A stretch of 64,000 nucleotides of DNA from Tetrapisispora phaffii CBS 4417 (Eukaryota; Ascomycota; Saccharomycetes; Saccharomycetales; Saccharomycetaceae): positions 682,001-746,000 of the forward strand of contig NC_016524.1 in assembly GCF_000236905.1 (NCBI RefSeq), given 5' to 3'. Shown in pieces: positions 30,540-41,853 of this stretch. Each line of letters starts with the position of its first letter. Position 1 is the stretch's first letter. A model generated the notes under the pieces. The model was not told the DNA's origin. It saw only the letters and a program-made list of their open reading frames with translations, and did not search any database. A program made the translations under genes and the position numbers.

Positions 30540-33467
30540 ATGTTAGCTGGTTTACTTCGGAAGGGTCAACCAAATAAAAATGGTTATGATCAAGATGCTT
30601 ATATGAATGGATCTAACAATAATCCAACACAGATCATTAATAATCGTTTAAACGGTGTTTTGGATCCTCATGGAATATCAGCATTACATTTAAATAGTAA
30701 TGGCAACGGTATAGGCAATGGAAATAGTTATTCGATAAATGGTTCTACTGTCAATTCAAATCCAAATTCAAATCCTTTAGATAATATTTCAGATTCTATG
30801 TTGTTGAAATTGTTTGGAACAACGTCGTTTGAGACAAAATATAGAAACAGTGGTGTCTTGCCAAATAGTTTCAAAAATATAGAACACACAAGAAATAGCA
30901 TTCATGGATTGTCAAATACAAATAAGTTTGTGAGCGATTCATTTAGATTGATTGTTGCAGAGGAAACGGGACAAATGGCATCGATAAATAACCATAGGTT
31001 TATAATAGACACGACTTTCCCTAAAAATTCAAGCATGTCCCATATAAGAAATAGCGAATTAAAGGAATATATCTTTGGTTCTCCATTAAGACTATCTGAA
31101 TCAACGAAATCGGATAAGTTTAGAACAATTCCAAATTCAAATATGACATTAATTATAAGATCCTTCACTTATTCTTCAAAATTATCAAATAAATTAGCAA
31201 TATGTTTATGTGTTCCAACAAATTATTTTCCTGTTATTACAGAAGGCTGGTCCGCAATATCACAATGGTTAGACTACACTCAAAAAATAATATTAGTAAT
31301 GACTAAAAAGGGAATACATCAAAAACATTCACCTTGTCCAGTAACCATAAAAAATGGTGCCATAAATAACCCAGAAACAAGAGCAACAACAGGTTACACT
31401 TTTTACAATAACATGAGCCAAGAGTTGTTGGTCAATAAGTCTGTCAACTCACCATTTAAGAACAATGATGCATCATCATCTTCGTTATTATCCATCGATG
31501 CAAGGTTCAAAAACACGCCTGATGTCGATAAAATTATACAAAAATTACAAAAAGTGGTAATGCCATGTTTGCAATCTTTATACAGTATCCCTAGACTATT
31601 TATATTCCCTGAAAACTCAATTGCATACATAGATTGTTGGCTTCAAGAAATATTTTCATGGTTAGAAATAAAAGATGGACCCAATTCCTCGTTTTTACCA
31701 AGTTTACTCGCAAAAATTATTATAGACTACAAAGAATCCATGTCTGGTGATACATCCGATAGAATTGTCGTTATGACAGGTAGTACAGTTGTTGCTGATA
31801 AATTAACATTTATAATAGCAGGTTTATTAGAACCAAAAAATTTGAAGTTAAATCTAAAATCTAGTCACTCTAATATATCAATATACCAGCCAAGCTCAAA
31901 TTCAACGTTTCCAGACGCTACAACTTTAAATGAGAAGACTGAACTATTGTCGTTGAACGTGAATTCAAGTGGTCAAATTCCTAGTTTCGAGAATATCAAT
32001 AATACAAAAGACAAACATGAGGCTTGCAAAAGCCACAGTTCATCAAGCAATGATTTAATGAAAATTTCACCAAATTCACCTGCAGCGTCAGATAAAATAC
32101 ATTCTTCAAGAAGAGGATGGGAAATCCCCAAGAAAAATGTTACGCAGAATGTAACAACTTTATCACCTGGGGAATCATTTGCCCATGTGATACAACCATC
32201 TTCGATCAATAGTGGTGGTAGTTTAAATCAATTGCATGCATCCTTATCAAGCAGCCAGTCTGGTTCATATGGCTCTTGGTTTAAACAGATGCCATCACTT
32301 TCTCATTTTATGCAACATAGTAATTCCTTAAAATCAAACGATTCGTGGGATAGACCAGCTTCATCTAATATGGGATTACAAAGAACCACAAGTAATACAT
32401 CTGTTCAACAGGCAAGATTGAATTTTGGTATTACACCTCAACCCTCACCTTCTATCAGCACATATGATGAATATCCGTGGTTTGATACGCCATCTTCTTC
32501 CCAAATCGATACAAATGTTTTATCGACTACGCATGCTACGGCACAGCCAATAGTGGGAGCCAATGGTTTTTTATACGCTAATTCCCCAGCAAAATCTTAT
32601 ACCAGTAATTTATCAATCCCTTCTACTTTAACAGCAACTGAAGCAATTGGACAATTTGGTTCTAGCTTAACAAATTCACACAAACAAATGGATAGAAATA
32701 CTGGTGCGTCTGTATCGTGGCCCATCAAAGATATATCTGATGTATCTGATATAAAGAAAGAGAACATAAATCTAGAAAGATCGAGGAGACATGTAGTTCA
32801 AGACGGTAGACTAGATGACGCTTTCGATAAGATATGTAATTTTGATCGGGTGGAAGATTTAAAGTATACCTTGACACCAAGCAATGCACAACACGCAGGT
32901 ACGTTGGAACTCGATATGGCAGAACTTGCAACAGAAGAGAGCATGGTTGAAAATCAACACCATTATACTGAATTATTGCCGCGTTATACATCGTATCTCA
33001 GTATGTACAACAGTTGGTTCAAACTGCAAGCCATACAATTAAACTCCGACTCAAAGTTTAGGATTGTGGATTCAATGAAAAAAGATTTGGAGAACAAAGA
33101 CGGTGTTTCGATTGAAAAGACTTTAATGATAGTTTTGGGATCGAGGGAGATCCATGAAGTATCTGTCAGAAAAGAGAACAATAAATTAATGCAGAAAAAT
33201 AAAAATGTGTTTAGTAATGGAAAAATTACTAAATCGTCGGCAACTTCAAACCACAAATATAAAGATGACGGCACTTTTGACATCGCGGAAGACGATACGT
33301 TGAAACAATCGACGGATGAGTATCGTAATGAATTGTCCAATTGCCTCTTATTCATAGAATATACAATTAAAAGTGCCAAGGAATTGTACAGCGACACGGA
33401 AATATCAGACGAAAAGAGGGATAAAGAAATAATGAAACTATATCTAGGCCTTTTCCATTACAAATAG
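30540..33467 (+). CDS. LST4: Lst4, FNIP-like subunit of the Lst4-Lst7 complex
   Basis: 975 aa (S. cerevisiae Lst4 is 828). Lst4 with Lst7 (folliculin-FNIP homologues) acts at the vacuole as a GAP complex for Gtr2, signalling amino acid sufficiency to TORC1. It also affects Gap1 sorting. A longin/DENN-like N-terminal domain spans about residues 130-440 (DSFRLIVAEETGQ, MTLIIRSFTYSSKLSNKLAICLCVPTNYFPVITEGWS is the core). The C-terminal DENN part has KFRIVDSMKKDLENKDG and LLFIEYTIKSAKELY. Between them lies a long Ser/Asn-rich, probably disordered linker, which explains the extra length. Position matches YKL176C beside TPO5. Confidence 0.85.
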   Translation: MLAGLLRKGQPNKNGYDQDAYMNGSNNNPTQIINNRLNGVLDPHGISALHLNSNGNGIGNGNSYSINGSTVNSNPNSNPLDNISDSMLLKLFGTTSFETKYRNSGVLPNSFKNIEHTRNSIHGLSNTNKFVSDSFRLIVAEETGQMASINNHRFIIDTTFPKNSSMSHIRNSELKEYIFGSPLRLSESTKSDKFRTIPNSNMTLIIRSFTYSSKLSNKLAICLCVPTNYFPVITEGWSAISQWLDYTQKIILVMTKKGIHQKHSPCPVTIKNGAINNPETRATTGYTFYNNMSQELLVNKSVNSPFKNNDASSSSLLSIDARFKNTPDVDKIIQKLQKVVMPCLQSLYSIPRLFIFPENSIAYIDCWLQEIFSWLEIKDGPNSSFLPSLLAKIIIDYKESMSGDTSDRIVVMTGSTVVADKLTFIIAGLLEPKNLKLNLKSSHSNISIYQPSSNSTFPDATTLNEKTELLSLNVNSSGQIPSFENINNTKDKHEACKSHSSSSNDLMKISPNSPAASDKIHSSRRGWEIPKKNVTQNVTTLSPGESFAHVIQPSSINSGGSLNQLHASLSSSQSGSYGSWFKQMPSLSHFMQHSNSLKSNDSWDRPASSNMGLQRTTSNTSVQQARLNFGITPQPSPSISTYDEYPWFDTPSSSQIDTNVLSTTHATAQPIVGANGFLYANSPAKSYTSNLSIPSTLTATEAIGQFGSSLTNSHKQMDRNTGASVSWPIKDISDVSDIKKENINLERSRRHVVQDGRLDDAFDKICNFDRVEDLKYTLTPSNAQHAGTLELDMAELATEESMVENQHHYTELLPRYTSYLSMYNSWFKLQAIQLNSDSKFRIVDSMKKDLENKDGVSIEKTLMIVLGSREIHEVSVRKENNKLMQKNKNVFSNGKITKSSATSNHKYKDDGTFDIAEDDTLKQSTDEYRNELSNCLLFIEYTIKSAKELYSDTEISDEKRDKEIMKLYLGLFHYK

Positions 33468-33833
33468 ACCATAAACTCATTAACCGTCATTGCCAATATC
33501 TATATAGATATATATATATGTACATTCACACGCATATAAATTATTTTACTTTTCTACTAAGACTTAACAGACATTGTATGGTCATGGTTAAAAGCCGGCG
33601 TGCCAAGCTCAGGTTTCACAGAAGGCGTATCAGCATTCGAGGCTGAGGAATAATGATTTTTGCCCCGATCCATTATAATAATTTAAAGAACACCCATTTA
33701 TTCCTAACGTATTCCAGATAGCCAAGAAAATGCTCTTCTCATATTATAACTATATTATTAATTTGAAAAGCCAAGAAATCGAAAATAAATGTAATATTGT
33801 GACCGTGGACTCAGCCTCAGTAGGAATGTCCCA

Positions 33834-33865
<32 letters not shown>

Positions 33866-34678
33866 AATTCAGTAGGATGCAGTCCATCCTATTCTAGCAA
33901 CACTTACGTAGTACTATTTAAATAGTTCCAATGACTACGACCGACCACCGGTGCCCTTCCGGTTCGAAATGAATCTATATATCTGCATATATACCCTCGA
34001 ATAGGCTGCACCAAGCAACGTCCATATCAGGAAACGGCGTGTCCGGAAGCAGTAATTTACACGGAGAGAATCTGAGAAAAAGCAATGTGAAAAATTATTT
34101 CTCGAGAGGAAACTTTAACAGTTTCGTAAGATATTGATGACGAATTCTGTTCCCTCATCACTGAGGGTGTTAGTGTCCCAGTTTCTTCCAGTGTATTCTT
34201 GTTCTAGAGGACCCACTCGATGTCACTGATAGGTGTGTTGTGAAGTTGTTCCGTCCATTCGTTCCAGCATCCATGAGTAGACATGTGCTCATCAAGATAG
34301 AAATGTTGTATTGAACTTAGAATAAGGAAAAAGAATCGAAAATTGCGGCGTTTAACTTCCAATATTATACCGCTTGTGCTAGCTTATCAGAGCGAGGTTG
34401 ATGAGATTGATACAATAACAGACTATGTCTCTGCTGTTGCTGTTCTGTTATGCAATCAATTTCCAAGACTACGTTATTAGTATTGAGATGAAAGTTTACT
34501 TGTTGTAGCTCATATTTTTAGCTACAAAGTTATCAATATACAAATATATATATAGATATATATAAATAGCTCATGGATAAGGAGATCTCATTACCTTTCT
34601 TTTAAATTAGTTTAGCTTTCTCAAATTGAAAAGTGGGATACGACTCATCAGCATACACATAGGTAAATATATTAAAAA
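33468..34678. other. Intergenic LST4 to TOH1
   Basis: 1.2 kb. It contains a CATA microsatellite at 33832-33864, directly followed by a small hairpin at 33873-33891 (TAGGATG, 5-nt loop, CATCCTA). About 33930-34270 is less AT-rich than usual. A TATATATAAATAG element near 34556-34568 is a candidate TATA box for TOH1. No gene seen. Confidence 0.5.
33832..33864. repeat. CATA tetranucleotide microsatellite
   Basis: About eight CATA units in a row, ending in ATATA. Confidence 0.9.
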
Positions 34679-35857
34679 ATGTCTACGATTTTGCAATTAG
34701 TGGCCCTTGCGGTCTACTCCATGGTCGTTTCTGCTTCTGTAGATAAAGTTTCTTTCACGAATGTTGGTTTTGGAGGTAGTTTCACCCCAGTTAAGAAATT
34801 ATCAAACATCGATAGTGATAGTTGTACTTGTGAAGTTGATTCTGCTGAATACTTCTCAGGTGCTAATTCTCCATTAGCCGATTACTTATCCGTTCACTTC
34901 AGAGGTCCATTGACTCTAAGTAAGTTTGCTTTCTACTCTTCTAACTCGTTTGTTATCAACAACAACAGATCTTCTGATGACTGGTCCAGATTGGCTTATT
35001 ACGATTCCGCTGACCAAATAAGCCAAAACGTTACTTTCTTAACCAAAGCAGGCGATGATTCTCCATGTTTGGGTAAAGCTTTAACATATGCTTCTGCCAA
35101 CGGTACTGGTGCTGCCTCCGATTCGACTATTTTGGAAGACAACAATTACATTTCTTCTGATTTGGAATACGCTATTTTTTCGAATATTTCCTGTCCAAGT
35201 TCTGGTACTGGTAAAGGTTGCGGTGTCTACAGAGATGGTATCCCAGCTTTCTATGGTTTCTATGGTGTTACTAAAATGTTTTTATTTGAATTTGAATTGC
35301 CAACTGAAACTCAATCTAACAGTACTTCATTTGAATACTACGACTTACCAGCCATCTGGTTATTAAACGATCACATTCCAAGAACTTCTCAATATCCAAA
35401 CAATGCTAACTGTTCATGTTGGGCAAGTGGTTGTGGTGAATATGATATTTTCGAAGCCATGAATGGTACCGAACATAACAATTTATATTCTACTTTCCAC
35501 ACATATCAAGGTATTTCGGATTTGGGTACTGGTATCCAAGCTTATCAAGCCTTTGCTAGAGATACTTCTAATGTTATGAGAGGTGGTGTTATCTTCGACT
35601 CCGATGGTAACGTTGTTTCTTTCTTAAGTTCTTCCACCACATTCGAATCTACTTACAGCGCTAGCGATGTGATAGCTTTGGTAAATGGTATTAGCACTAA
35701 TGAAACTTACTCTTCTCAATTAGCTTCAATTTCTGCTGCCTCCACCACTAGTTCAAAATCTAAAAACGGTGCTGGTTCATTGTTACCAAATAACAATACT
35801 TTTATGTACTATCTTGCCACTATTGTGACAACATTTTTGCATGTTTTTGTTATTTAA
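34679..35857 (+). CDS. TOH1: Toh1, GPI-anchored Tos1-like cell-wall protein
   Basis: 392 aa (S. cerevisiae YJL171C is 396). Signal peptide at 1-19 (MSTILQLVALAVYSMVVSAS). A Tos1-like N-terminal part follows (VSFTNVGFGGSFTPVKK, DSDSCTCEVDSAEYFSG). Then comes the Tos1-type C-terminal domain with conserved segments LPAIWLLNDHIPRTSQYP, NCSCWASGCGEYDIFEAMNG and STFHTYQG. These resemble a glycoside-hydrolase-like fold and suggest a glucan-related role; enzymatic activity is not established from sequence. The end is a Ser/Asn-rich stretch then a hydrophobic tail (YYLATIVTTFLHVFVI), a GPI-attachment signal. Many N-x-S/T sites. Position matches YJL171C, between chromosome XI and X genes. Confidence 0.9.
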   Translation: MSTILQLVALAVYSMVVSASVDKVSFTNVGFGGSFTPVKKLSNIDSDSCTCEVDSAEYFSGANSPLADYLSVHFRGPLTLSKFAFYSSNSFVINNNRSSDDWSRLAYYDSADQISQNVTFLTKAGDDSPCLGKALTYASANGTGAASDSTILEDNNYISSDLEYAIFSNISCPSSGTGKGCGVYRDGIPAFYGFYGVTKMFLFEFELPTETQSNSTSFEYYDLPAIWLLNDHIPRTSQYPNNANCSCWASGCGEYDIFEAMNGTEHNNLYSTFHTYQGISDLGTGIQAYQAFARDTSNVMRGGVIFDSDGNVVSFLSSSTTFESTYSASDVIALVNGISTNETYSSQLASISAASTTSSKSKNGAGSLLPNNNTFMYYLATIVTTFLHVFVI

Positions 35858-36368
35858 TCTTAGAAAACAATATTAAATTACAAAGAAAACTAAGCTACTC
35901 ATTTTTAAACGGGATCATGGTTACTATACTTATATTTTTATAAACCAAGAATACCTTAAATATTTATATTTTTACTCGATATGCAATAGGTCATTTAGAT
36001 TAATACCTGGTAAGGTTTGAAGAGATATTTCAATAAATCGTCATCCTTTCCAATTACTTTAATTGTATCAATACATTCTAATTGTTTAATTAAAATATAC
36101 AAAACACTTTATCAATTATCGATCATCTTTCTTATATATTATATCTGTCCATAGCGAAGTATACCTTTATAGTGCGACACGTTAATTAAGATCTCGTGGC
36201 GTTCAAAATTAATACGCGATTGAATGTTGACTTTTACTTGACACTATTTTAAGATGGGATGGATATTATTTTAGTGATTATATCGTTATGTGTATTTTTG
36301 TAGTTTATTCTAATTAAATAGATAAGAATAGTAGATACCAAGTTAGCAGAACCAGAAATTAATTAAAC
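35858..36368. other. Intergenic TOH1 to RFA3
   Basis: 510 bp AT-rich. An ACGCG core near 36212 is a partial MCB-like element about 155 bp before RFA3, of interest because RFA genes are G1/S regulated. No gene seen. Confidence 0.4.
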
Positions 36369-36719
36369 ATGGCTAGTGAAACACCAAGATTAGATCCAAC
36401 TGAAATTAAAGATAACAGTTTCCCAGTATTCAGATTGATTGGCCTAGTCACTTCACAACCTACTGAATCTGCGTTGACTTTAAAGTCTCCTACTAAGGAT
36501 GGTGAAATGATATCTTTAACTAACATCAGAGTCTCTATGAATAAGCAATTCGAAGTCGATGCTTGGTACGAATTTGTGTGCAGATCAAGTGATAATGGTG
36601 ATATTGGATTTTTAATATTAGATGCCGTCAAATGTATACTAGAAGAAAATGAAACTATAAGTATTGACGGAATAGTGGCATTACAACAACTCTCCAAAAA
36701 ATTTCCAGAGATATATTGA
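36369..36719 (+). CDS. RFA3: Replication protein A 14-kDa subunit Rfa3
   Basis: 116 aa (S. cerevisiae Rfa3 is 122). It is a single OB-fold: the strands are in PVFRLIGLVTSQPTESALTLKSPTKDGEMISLTNI and VDAWYEFVCRSSDNGDIGFLILDAVKC, followed by the C-terminal helix (IDGIVALQQLSKKFPEIY) that bundles with Rfa1 and Rfa2 in the RPA trimer. RPA binds single-stranded DNA in replication, repair and recombination. Position matches YJL173C. Confidence 0.93.
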   Translation: MASETPRLDPTEIKDNSFPVFRLIGLVTSQPTESALTLKSPTKDGEMISLTNIRVSMNKQFEVDAWYEFVCRSSDNGDIGFLILDAVKCILEENETISIDGIVALQQLSKKFPEIY

Positions 36720-37359
36720 ATCTGAACGTTATGTACGTCTTATATTTTTCAAACCTGCTACAAGAGGTTTGTTACTATAACACTAGGTGGACAAACTACT
36801 TTCAATGGAAATGAATGTTAAAGGCAAGCTCAAATGTCTTTAAGTCAGTCACCATCACTTATGATGCGTTCTAATAGCACTGTTATCAAAAGTGAGGCTT
36901 ACAGTTTTGCTCTTTAAATGGCATTTTATTTAAATAAAATAATAGAAACTATGTAAATTAGTTAGTGTCTAAAAGGGATGACAACGATCCAGTTCTTTCA
37001 AAGATGTTACTCGTTAAACAGAATACATTTGCCAACTCTTTTATATATTGTAAAGGTGTCATAGTATATATGCATATATATGCAAACTGTATCTTAGTCT
37101 ATAGCAATCATCTTCTACGAGAGACTCTAGCGTGTTCAAAATTCAAAAGCCCTTTCTCTATATCTGAGTATTGACAACCAGCCATAAAGTAATTAAGGTT
37201 AATAATTGAATTAATTATGGTTTTCAAGAAGACTATAAGAAAGAAAACAAGTCTATTAATTGGCGTTTACTTTACAATAGCGGAAATATCAGTCATTTGT
37301 CAACTTGAATTGAAGTGCAGGGACCTATTTGAGAACTACTTTTAATTCGAACAAAAAAA
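36720..37359. other. Intergenic RFA3 to COY1
   Basis: 640 bp AT-rich. The 69-codon open frame at 36965-37174 does not resemble a protein. No gene or RNA seen. Confidence 0.45.
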
Positions 37360-39417
37360 ATGGAAACATCAGTTTATTCTCATGCCCTTAAATTATGGGA
37401 AAATGCTGATTTAACTTCGTTACAGAAGAATTTAGATTCTGACGTGTTGGATATCAAAGAAACAGAGAGTGTTTTCCTTGATTCTAGAAAAAGTTTGGCT
37501 ACAGAAACTAAAAAATTCAAAAAGCTAGAAAATGATGAGAAATTGTCACAAATGAATAAATTGATTAAGCAGTATCAACAAGAAATTGATAGTTTAACCA
37601 AACGTTCTAAAAGATCTGAGTCAATCTTGTTCAATGTGTATGCTAGATTGTCAGAAACCCCAGATCCAAAACCTTTATTGCAAAATTCCATTGAGAAATT
37701 TTCTAATGTAGAAGATTCGAAAGAATTGAAAGAACAAGTGGAATCTTTACAAGATAAATTGGCAAAATATGCTGATTATGAGAGTATTAAATCGAGGTTA
37801 CTTGACTTGGAGCAAAGCTCGGCTGTGGTGCTAACAAAGAGATTAACTGCTCAGGAGAAAGAACTAACATCAGTTTGGGAAGCTAAGAAGAAAAATTGGG
37901 AAGAAAAGGAATCTGAATATACAAAGCAACTTCAAACTCTGAAACAAAATAACAAAGTTCTTGAATTAAAAGTTTCTAAACAAGTTGATATTGATGGTGC
38001 TGATGATAATGAAGAGGCAGATGGTGAGGAAAATAATAAATTTGTAAACATAACTGAAAATAATTTCTTAGTTGAAGAATTAAACTCTGCACAATCAAGG
38101 ATCTTTCAATTGGAGAAACGAAATGAAGAGCTAACAGCCTCCCTTGCTGAAGTTACAAATGAAGCTAAAAAGGAATCAGATCTAATAGAAAAACAAAGAA
38201 AAATTTCACAATTGGAAAGTGAGAATGCGTTATTGTCAGCTTCATTTGAACGTGAACGTATTGCTCAAGAAAAAATTAAAACGACATTATCCGATCAACT
38301 ATCTACATCTAAAGTTGAATTGGCTTCATATAAAACTGAATTAGAGAATGTTAGAAGGAAGCTGAATAATTATTCCGATTATGCTAAACTTAAGGATGAA
38401 CTTACTGCCCTAAAGAAGATCGAATTTGGTGTAGATGATGTTAATTCAGATGAAGATGATATGGATAGTAATTCTAGTGTTGATAATAAAATGGAGACTA
38501 CTTTGATAACAGCTAATAAGAAACTTCAATCTAATTTAGCAATTTTACGTTCTAAAGATACTGAACAAAAAGAAGAAATAGCTAGATTACAAAAGGAGTT
38601 ACAAAGCTTAACCTTGAAGGTTGAGGAACTAGATAAAACGAACCAAAAACTAGAAAGAGATCTTGAGGCAGTTGAGGATATTGATCAGAAATTTAATGAT
38701 ACAGCAAGTATGATGTCTGGTGTAACAAGACAGATGAATAATAGGGGCGGGGCTACCGGTAGGTTATCTCCAACAAGTTCAATAATCGGCATACCAGAAG
38801 AATCTGAATTACCATCTTCATTAATGACCAATAGTTCAAGTATTCTACCGATCGTCACTAAACAAAGGGATAGATTCCGTATAAAGAACATAGAGTTAGA
38901 AAAGCAAATCAGACAAGTAAATAATGAGAAAGGAAAATTACAATCTGATATTAATAAGTTACATGGTGATTATCAAAAATTAACTGAACGTCTACGCCAT
39001 ATATCAAGTTTGGATAGCAGTTCAAGTAAGATTAATTCTTTATCAGAGTTTGATGCCGAGGCTCAGTTTTCAAGGTCATACGACAAATCATACAACCCAC
39101 TAATAGATTATAAAAAGAAAGATTCTGGATACTATAAGATCAATAGACTGCCGTTCACAGAAAGAATTTTTATGAAATTTGCAGAAGTTGTAGGATCATC
39201 AAAAGCTTCTAGAATGGTATTTGTTTTCTATTCACTAGGTGTACATGGTATATTGCTATTATTGCTTATAGCCATCGGCAACAGTGGCGGTTATTCAAAT
39301 ACATCAAGTGCATCTATAGCACATAGTGAAGCATTAGCTGCAACTTCTCAACTAGGAGCTATTGCAGAAAAATTAAATGATGTTTCATCATCTGGAGTAA
39401 AGGTAGGTAACAATTAG
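37360..39417 (+). CDS. COY1: Coy1, CASP-like Golgi coiled-coil protein
   Basis: 685 aa (S. cerevisiae Coy1 is 679). Long coiled coils from about residue 30 to 560, broken by acidic or Ser-rich segments (GADDNEEADGEENN, GVDDVNSDEDDMDSNSS). The conserved CASP C-terminus follows: VTKQRDRFRIKNIELEKQIRQV, then the region with FTERIFMKFAEVVGSS and one membrane span (MVFVFYSLGVHGILLLLLIA) near residue 615-635, a tail anchor in the Golgi. Coy1 interacts with the COG complex and SNAREs in retrograde Golgi traffic. Position matches YKL179C next to RPL17. Confidence 0.93.
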   Translation: METSVYSHALKLWENADLTSLQKNLDSDVLDIKETESVFLDSRKSLATETKKFKKLENDEKLSQMNKLIKQYQQEIDSLTKRSKRSESILFNVYARLSETPDPKPLLQNSIEKFSNVEDSKELKEQVESLQDKLAKYADYESIKSRLLDLEQSSAVVLTKRLTAQEKELTSVWEAKKKNWEEKESEYTKQLQTLKQNNKVLELKVSKQVDIDGADDNEEADGEENNKFVNITENNFLVEELNSAQSRIFQLEKRNEELTASLAEVTNEAKKESDLIEKQRKISQLESENALLSASFERERIAQEKIKTTLSDQLSTSKVELASYKTELENVRRKLNNYSDYAKLKDELTALKKIEFGVDDVNSDEDDMDSNSSVDNKMETTLITANKKLQSNLAILRSKDTEQKEEIARLQKELQSLTLKVEELDKTNQKLERDLEAVEDIDQKFNDTASMMSGVTRQMNNRGGATGRLSPTSSIIGIPEESELPSSLMTNSSSILPIVTKQRDRFRIKNIELEKQIRQVNNEKGKLQSDINKLHGDYQKLTERLRHISSLDSSSSKINSLSEFDAEAQFSRSYDKSYNPLIDYKKKDSGYYKINRLPFTERIFMKFAEVVGSSKASRMVFVFYSLGVHGILLLLLIAIGNSGGYSNTSSASIAHSEALAATSQLGAIAEKLNDVSSSGVKVGNN

Positions 39418-39780
39418 TTAAAAAGATATTCATATACATACTCGCATATAAGCCAACTAATTAAATGACATTATAATTTTAAGATACACTTTCAATTAAA
39501 CATTCTAGTATATGAAAATAATAATTATCGTAAATGTCATATCGATTGTAAAGGAAACACTTAAAAGCTGTCCATTAAGAAATGAGTAGAATTGTTACTA
39601 CACACGGCTTAGTATTGCATATACAGCTACTTTCATATCATTTTGATAGCTAACTGACAATTACATAATAATTTATAATAAAGTATGTTTTAAAAATGGA
39701 CGCTTAAATTACATATACAAATATATTAATAAATAAAAATGATTAGATAAGATGTGTTAGTCTAATAATTATTATTTAGT
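39418..39780. other. Convergent 3' flanks of COY1 and RPL17
   Basis: 360 bp of AT-rich sequence holding the two terminators. Nothing else seen. Confidence 0.5.
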
Positions 39781-40760
39781 TTAAGCAGAGATACGCTTTT
39801 GGAAAGCAATTCTACCTCTTTGTCTGGAAGATAATCTAACAGCCTTCTTTTCAGTAGCCTTTTCGACAGCTTCTTCTCTTTCAGTTAAGACTAATTCAAT
39901 GTGAGATGGAGAAGATTCGTACTTGTTAATTCTACCATGAGCTCTGAAGGTTCTTCTTCTTTGTTTTGGAGCTTGGTTAACTTGGATGTGGGAAACGTAT
40001 AATTTGGTAGCATCTAAACCTTTGGCCTGTGAAAATGTAACAATAACATGAAAATGCATTCATATTATAAGGAAATGTTAGTAAAATAAATTCAATAAGT
40101 GAAAATGACAGAGATCGATATAATGGATAGATTGAATTAATAAACAAAGAGAATCAAATGTTGTACATAGAACAACTAGCACATATAGAGAATTGTTGAA
40201 CATAATGAGAGCATATCATTGATAATTTCTCAAAACTGACAGTTGTTATCAGAAGTTATCTACGATTTCTTCAACACAACACCATTTGGAAGATTCAACT
40301 CTTTTCTATCAAAATACACATGTTCATTGTTACCTAGTTTACTTTTTCTTTTCTTATATCAGTAATCCATTTCCATTCTAAACTTTGTCTGTATCACATC
40401 AATCCACTATCAAAACAAAAGAAAAAATTCTTATAATAAAATAAAACATACTTCAGCGTTGGCAGCAGCATTTTGTAATAGTTGTTGAACAAACTTAACT
40501 GACTTAGCTGGCCATCTAGCCTTGGTGACACCGAATTCTTTACCTTGAGCAGTTCTACCAATGGAAGAGTTAAATCTTCTGAATGGAATAGCTCTTTGGT
40601 GGTCTAAAACTTGGTCCAAGTACTTTTGGGCTTTTTGTAATTCCCAACCAGAAACAGCTTGAGCGGTTTCTCTAGTGTTCTTGAAAGAAACACGTAAGTA
40701 AGAGCCACGAGCAGAAGCAGACTTAGCTGGGTTAGTGGAAGTAGCACCGTATCTAGCCAT
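39781..40760 (-). CDS. RPL17: Ribosomal protein uL22 (Rpl17), two exons
   Basis: Exon 1 is 40452-40760 (103 codons, ending NAAANAE) and exon 2 is 39781-40026 (starting [15 protein letters not shown]). Spliced length is 184 aa, the same as S. cerevisiae Rpl17. The 425-nt intron (40027-40451) has a consensus GTATGT donor, a perfect TACTAAC branch point (top-strand 40077-40083) and a CAG acceptor. The split falls at the conserved position between NAE and AKG, as in S. cerevisiae. uL22 lines the peptide exit tunnel of the 60S subunit. Equivalent to YJL177W/YKL180W. Probable Rap1-type sites lie about 1 kb upstream. Confidence 0.97.
40027..40451 (-). other. RPL17 spliceosomal intron
   Basis: 425 nt with GTATGT at the 5' end, TACTAAC 51-57 nt before the 3' end, and CAG at the acceptor. 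I looked inside for a C/D or H/ACA snoRNA and saw none with convincing boxes. Confidence 0.95.
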
Positions 40761-41769
40761 TTTTCTTTAAATTAATTGACAGTTCTTGTGGTTTCTTTTA
40801 CTGTTGAATCAAAAGTAATAGCACTTCAAATAATAATTTTAAGTTCCACTCTTTATATATATAAAATATGATTGAATATGAACTTTTTAACAATTCAATT
40901 GGGTAAATACTTCTTACAGAGTAATATCAATAGTTAGCAATATTGACAATAATATTTTCACAAAAAATTGCAAGATAGTGAAGTATAACAGAATTTGTTC
41001 AAATCTTCTGAGTCTCTAAGAGAAATTCATTGTAATGGAAGACATTAGGTAGGTAGTGATGGTTGTAGTAAGAATACTAATGGTTTGTACAATATTAAAT
41101 TTCATATTGTACTAAGATAGTTGTTACGTGAAGAAGAAAAAGGGCATATAGAAAGAAGATACTGAAAAATTTGAGATGAGCTTAAGTTTAGACAGAGGAA
41201 ATGGTGAAAAATAGTGAAAAATAAACAAAATTGAAAGAAATTGAACGAAATTGAAAAACTCCAGGCCGAGAAAGATGCGATGAGCTCTGCCTAAACTGAA
41301 AACTTTACTGGGAGCGGTCCGGCTGGCACAGGCGAGAGCGAGCCTGCGCTAGAGGGGGCATCGGCCTATGTCTGCAATCTGGGATGATGGAATGTGTTGC
41401 GTGTAAAAGGGTATAGAGGAGGGGGAAAATTGCTGGAGAGGGTAAGATTTGGGAAACTAAAGATGAAACTCAGAACAGAGTACAAAGGGGAAGTAAAATG
41501 GTTAGTTTTCTGTCTCGGCATGCTGCAGTGGAAGACACTCACAATACAGTTTCCTTGCAATACTAGACAGCCATCCACTACTGTCCAGTCTGTAGAGCAA
41601 CACAGCACCCCACCGCACCGTATATACTGTGCTTCTTTTATTGTAAACGTTGCAATGTGTGCCTGCGCCAGCCAGCCAGCCAGTAGGCGGACCCTTCTGC
41701 TCGTTTAACAGGGAGAAAATGAAAAATTCCACGATTTCTTCTTCGGCCGCACAAAAAACAAACTGTCAA

Positions 41770-41813
41770 ATGTCTGGGTGCACAACTATGTTTGTTTGTG
41801 ATATGTCTGGGTG
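41770..41813 (-). promoter_or_regulatory. Tandem Rap1-like sites
   Basis: ATGTCTGGGTG occurs twice, at 41770-41780 and 41803-41813, 33 bp apart in the same orientation. The complement, CACCCAGACAT, fits the CACCCANACA Rap1 core. Tandem Rap1 sites are typical of yeast ribosomal protein promoters, so RPL17 is the natural target, although about 1 kb away. ATG27 is closer, about 300 bp. Confidence 0.5.
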
Positions 41814-41846
41814 TTTGATTTGGAATGCAGTCATGCATTGGTAAGG

Positions 41847-41853
41847 CGGGTAA
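41847..41853 (+). promoter_or_regulatory. Reb1-type site CGGGTAA upstream of ATG27
   Basis: Perfect Reb1 core, 256 bp before the ATG27 ATG. Confidence 0.5.
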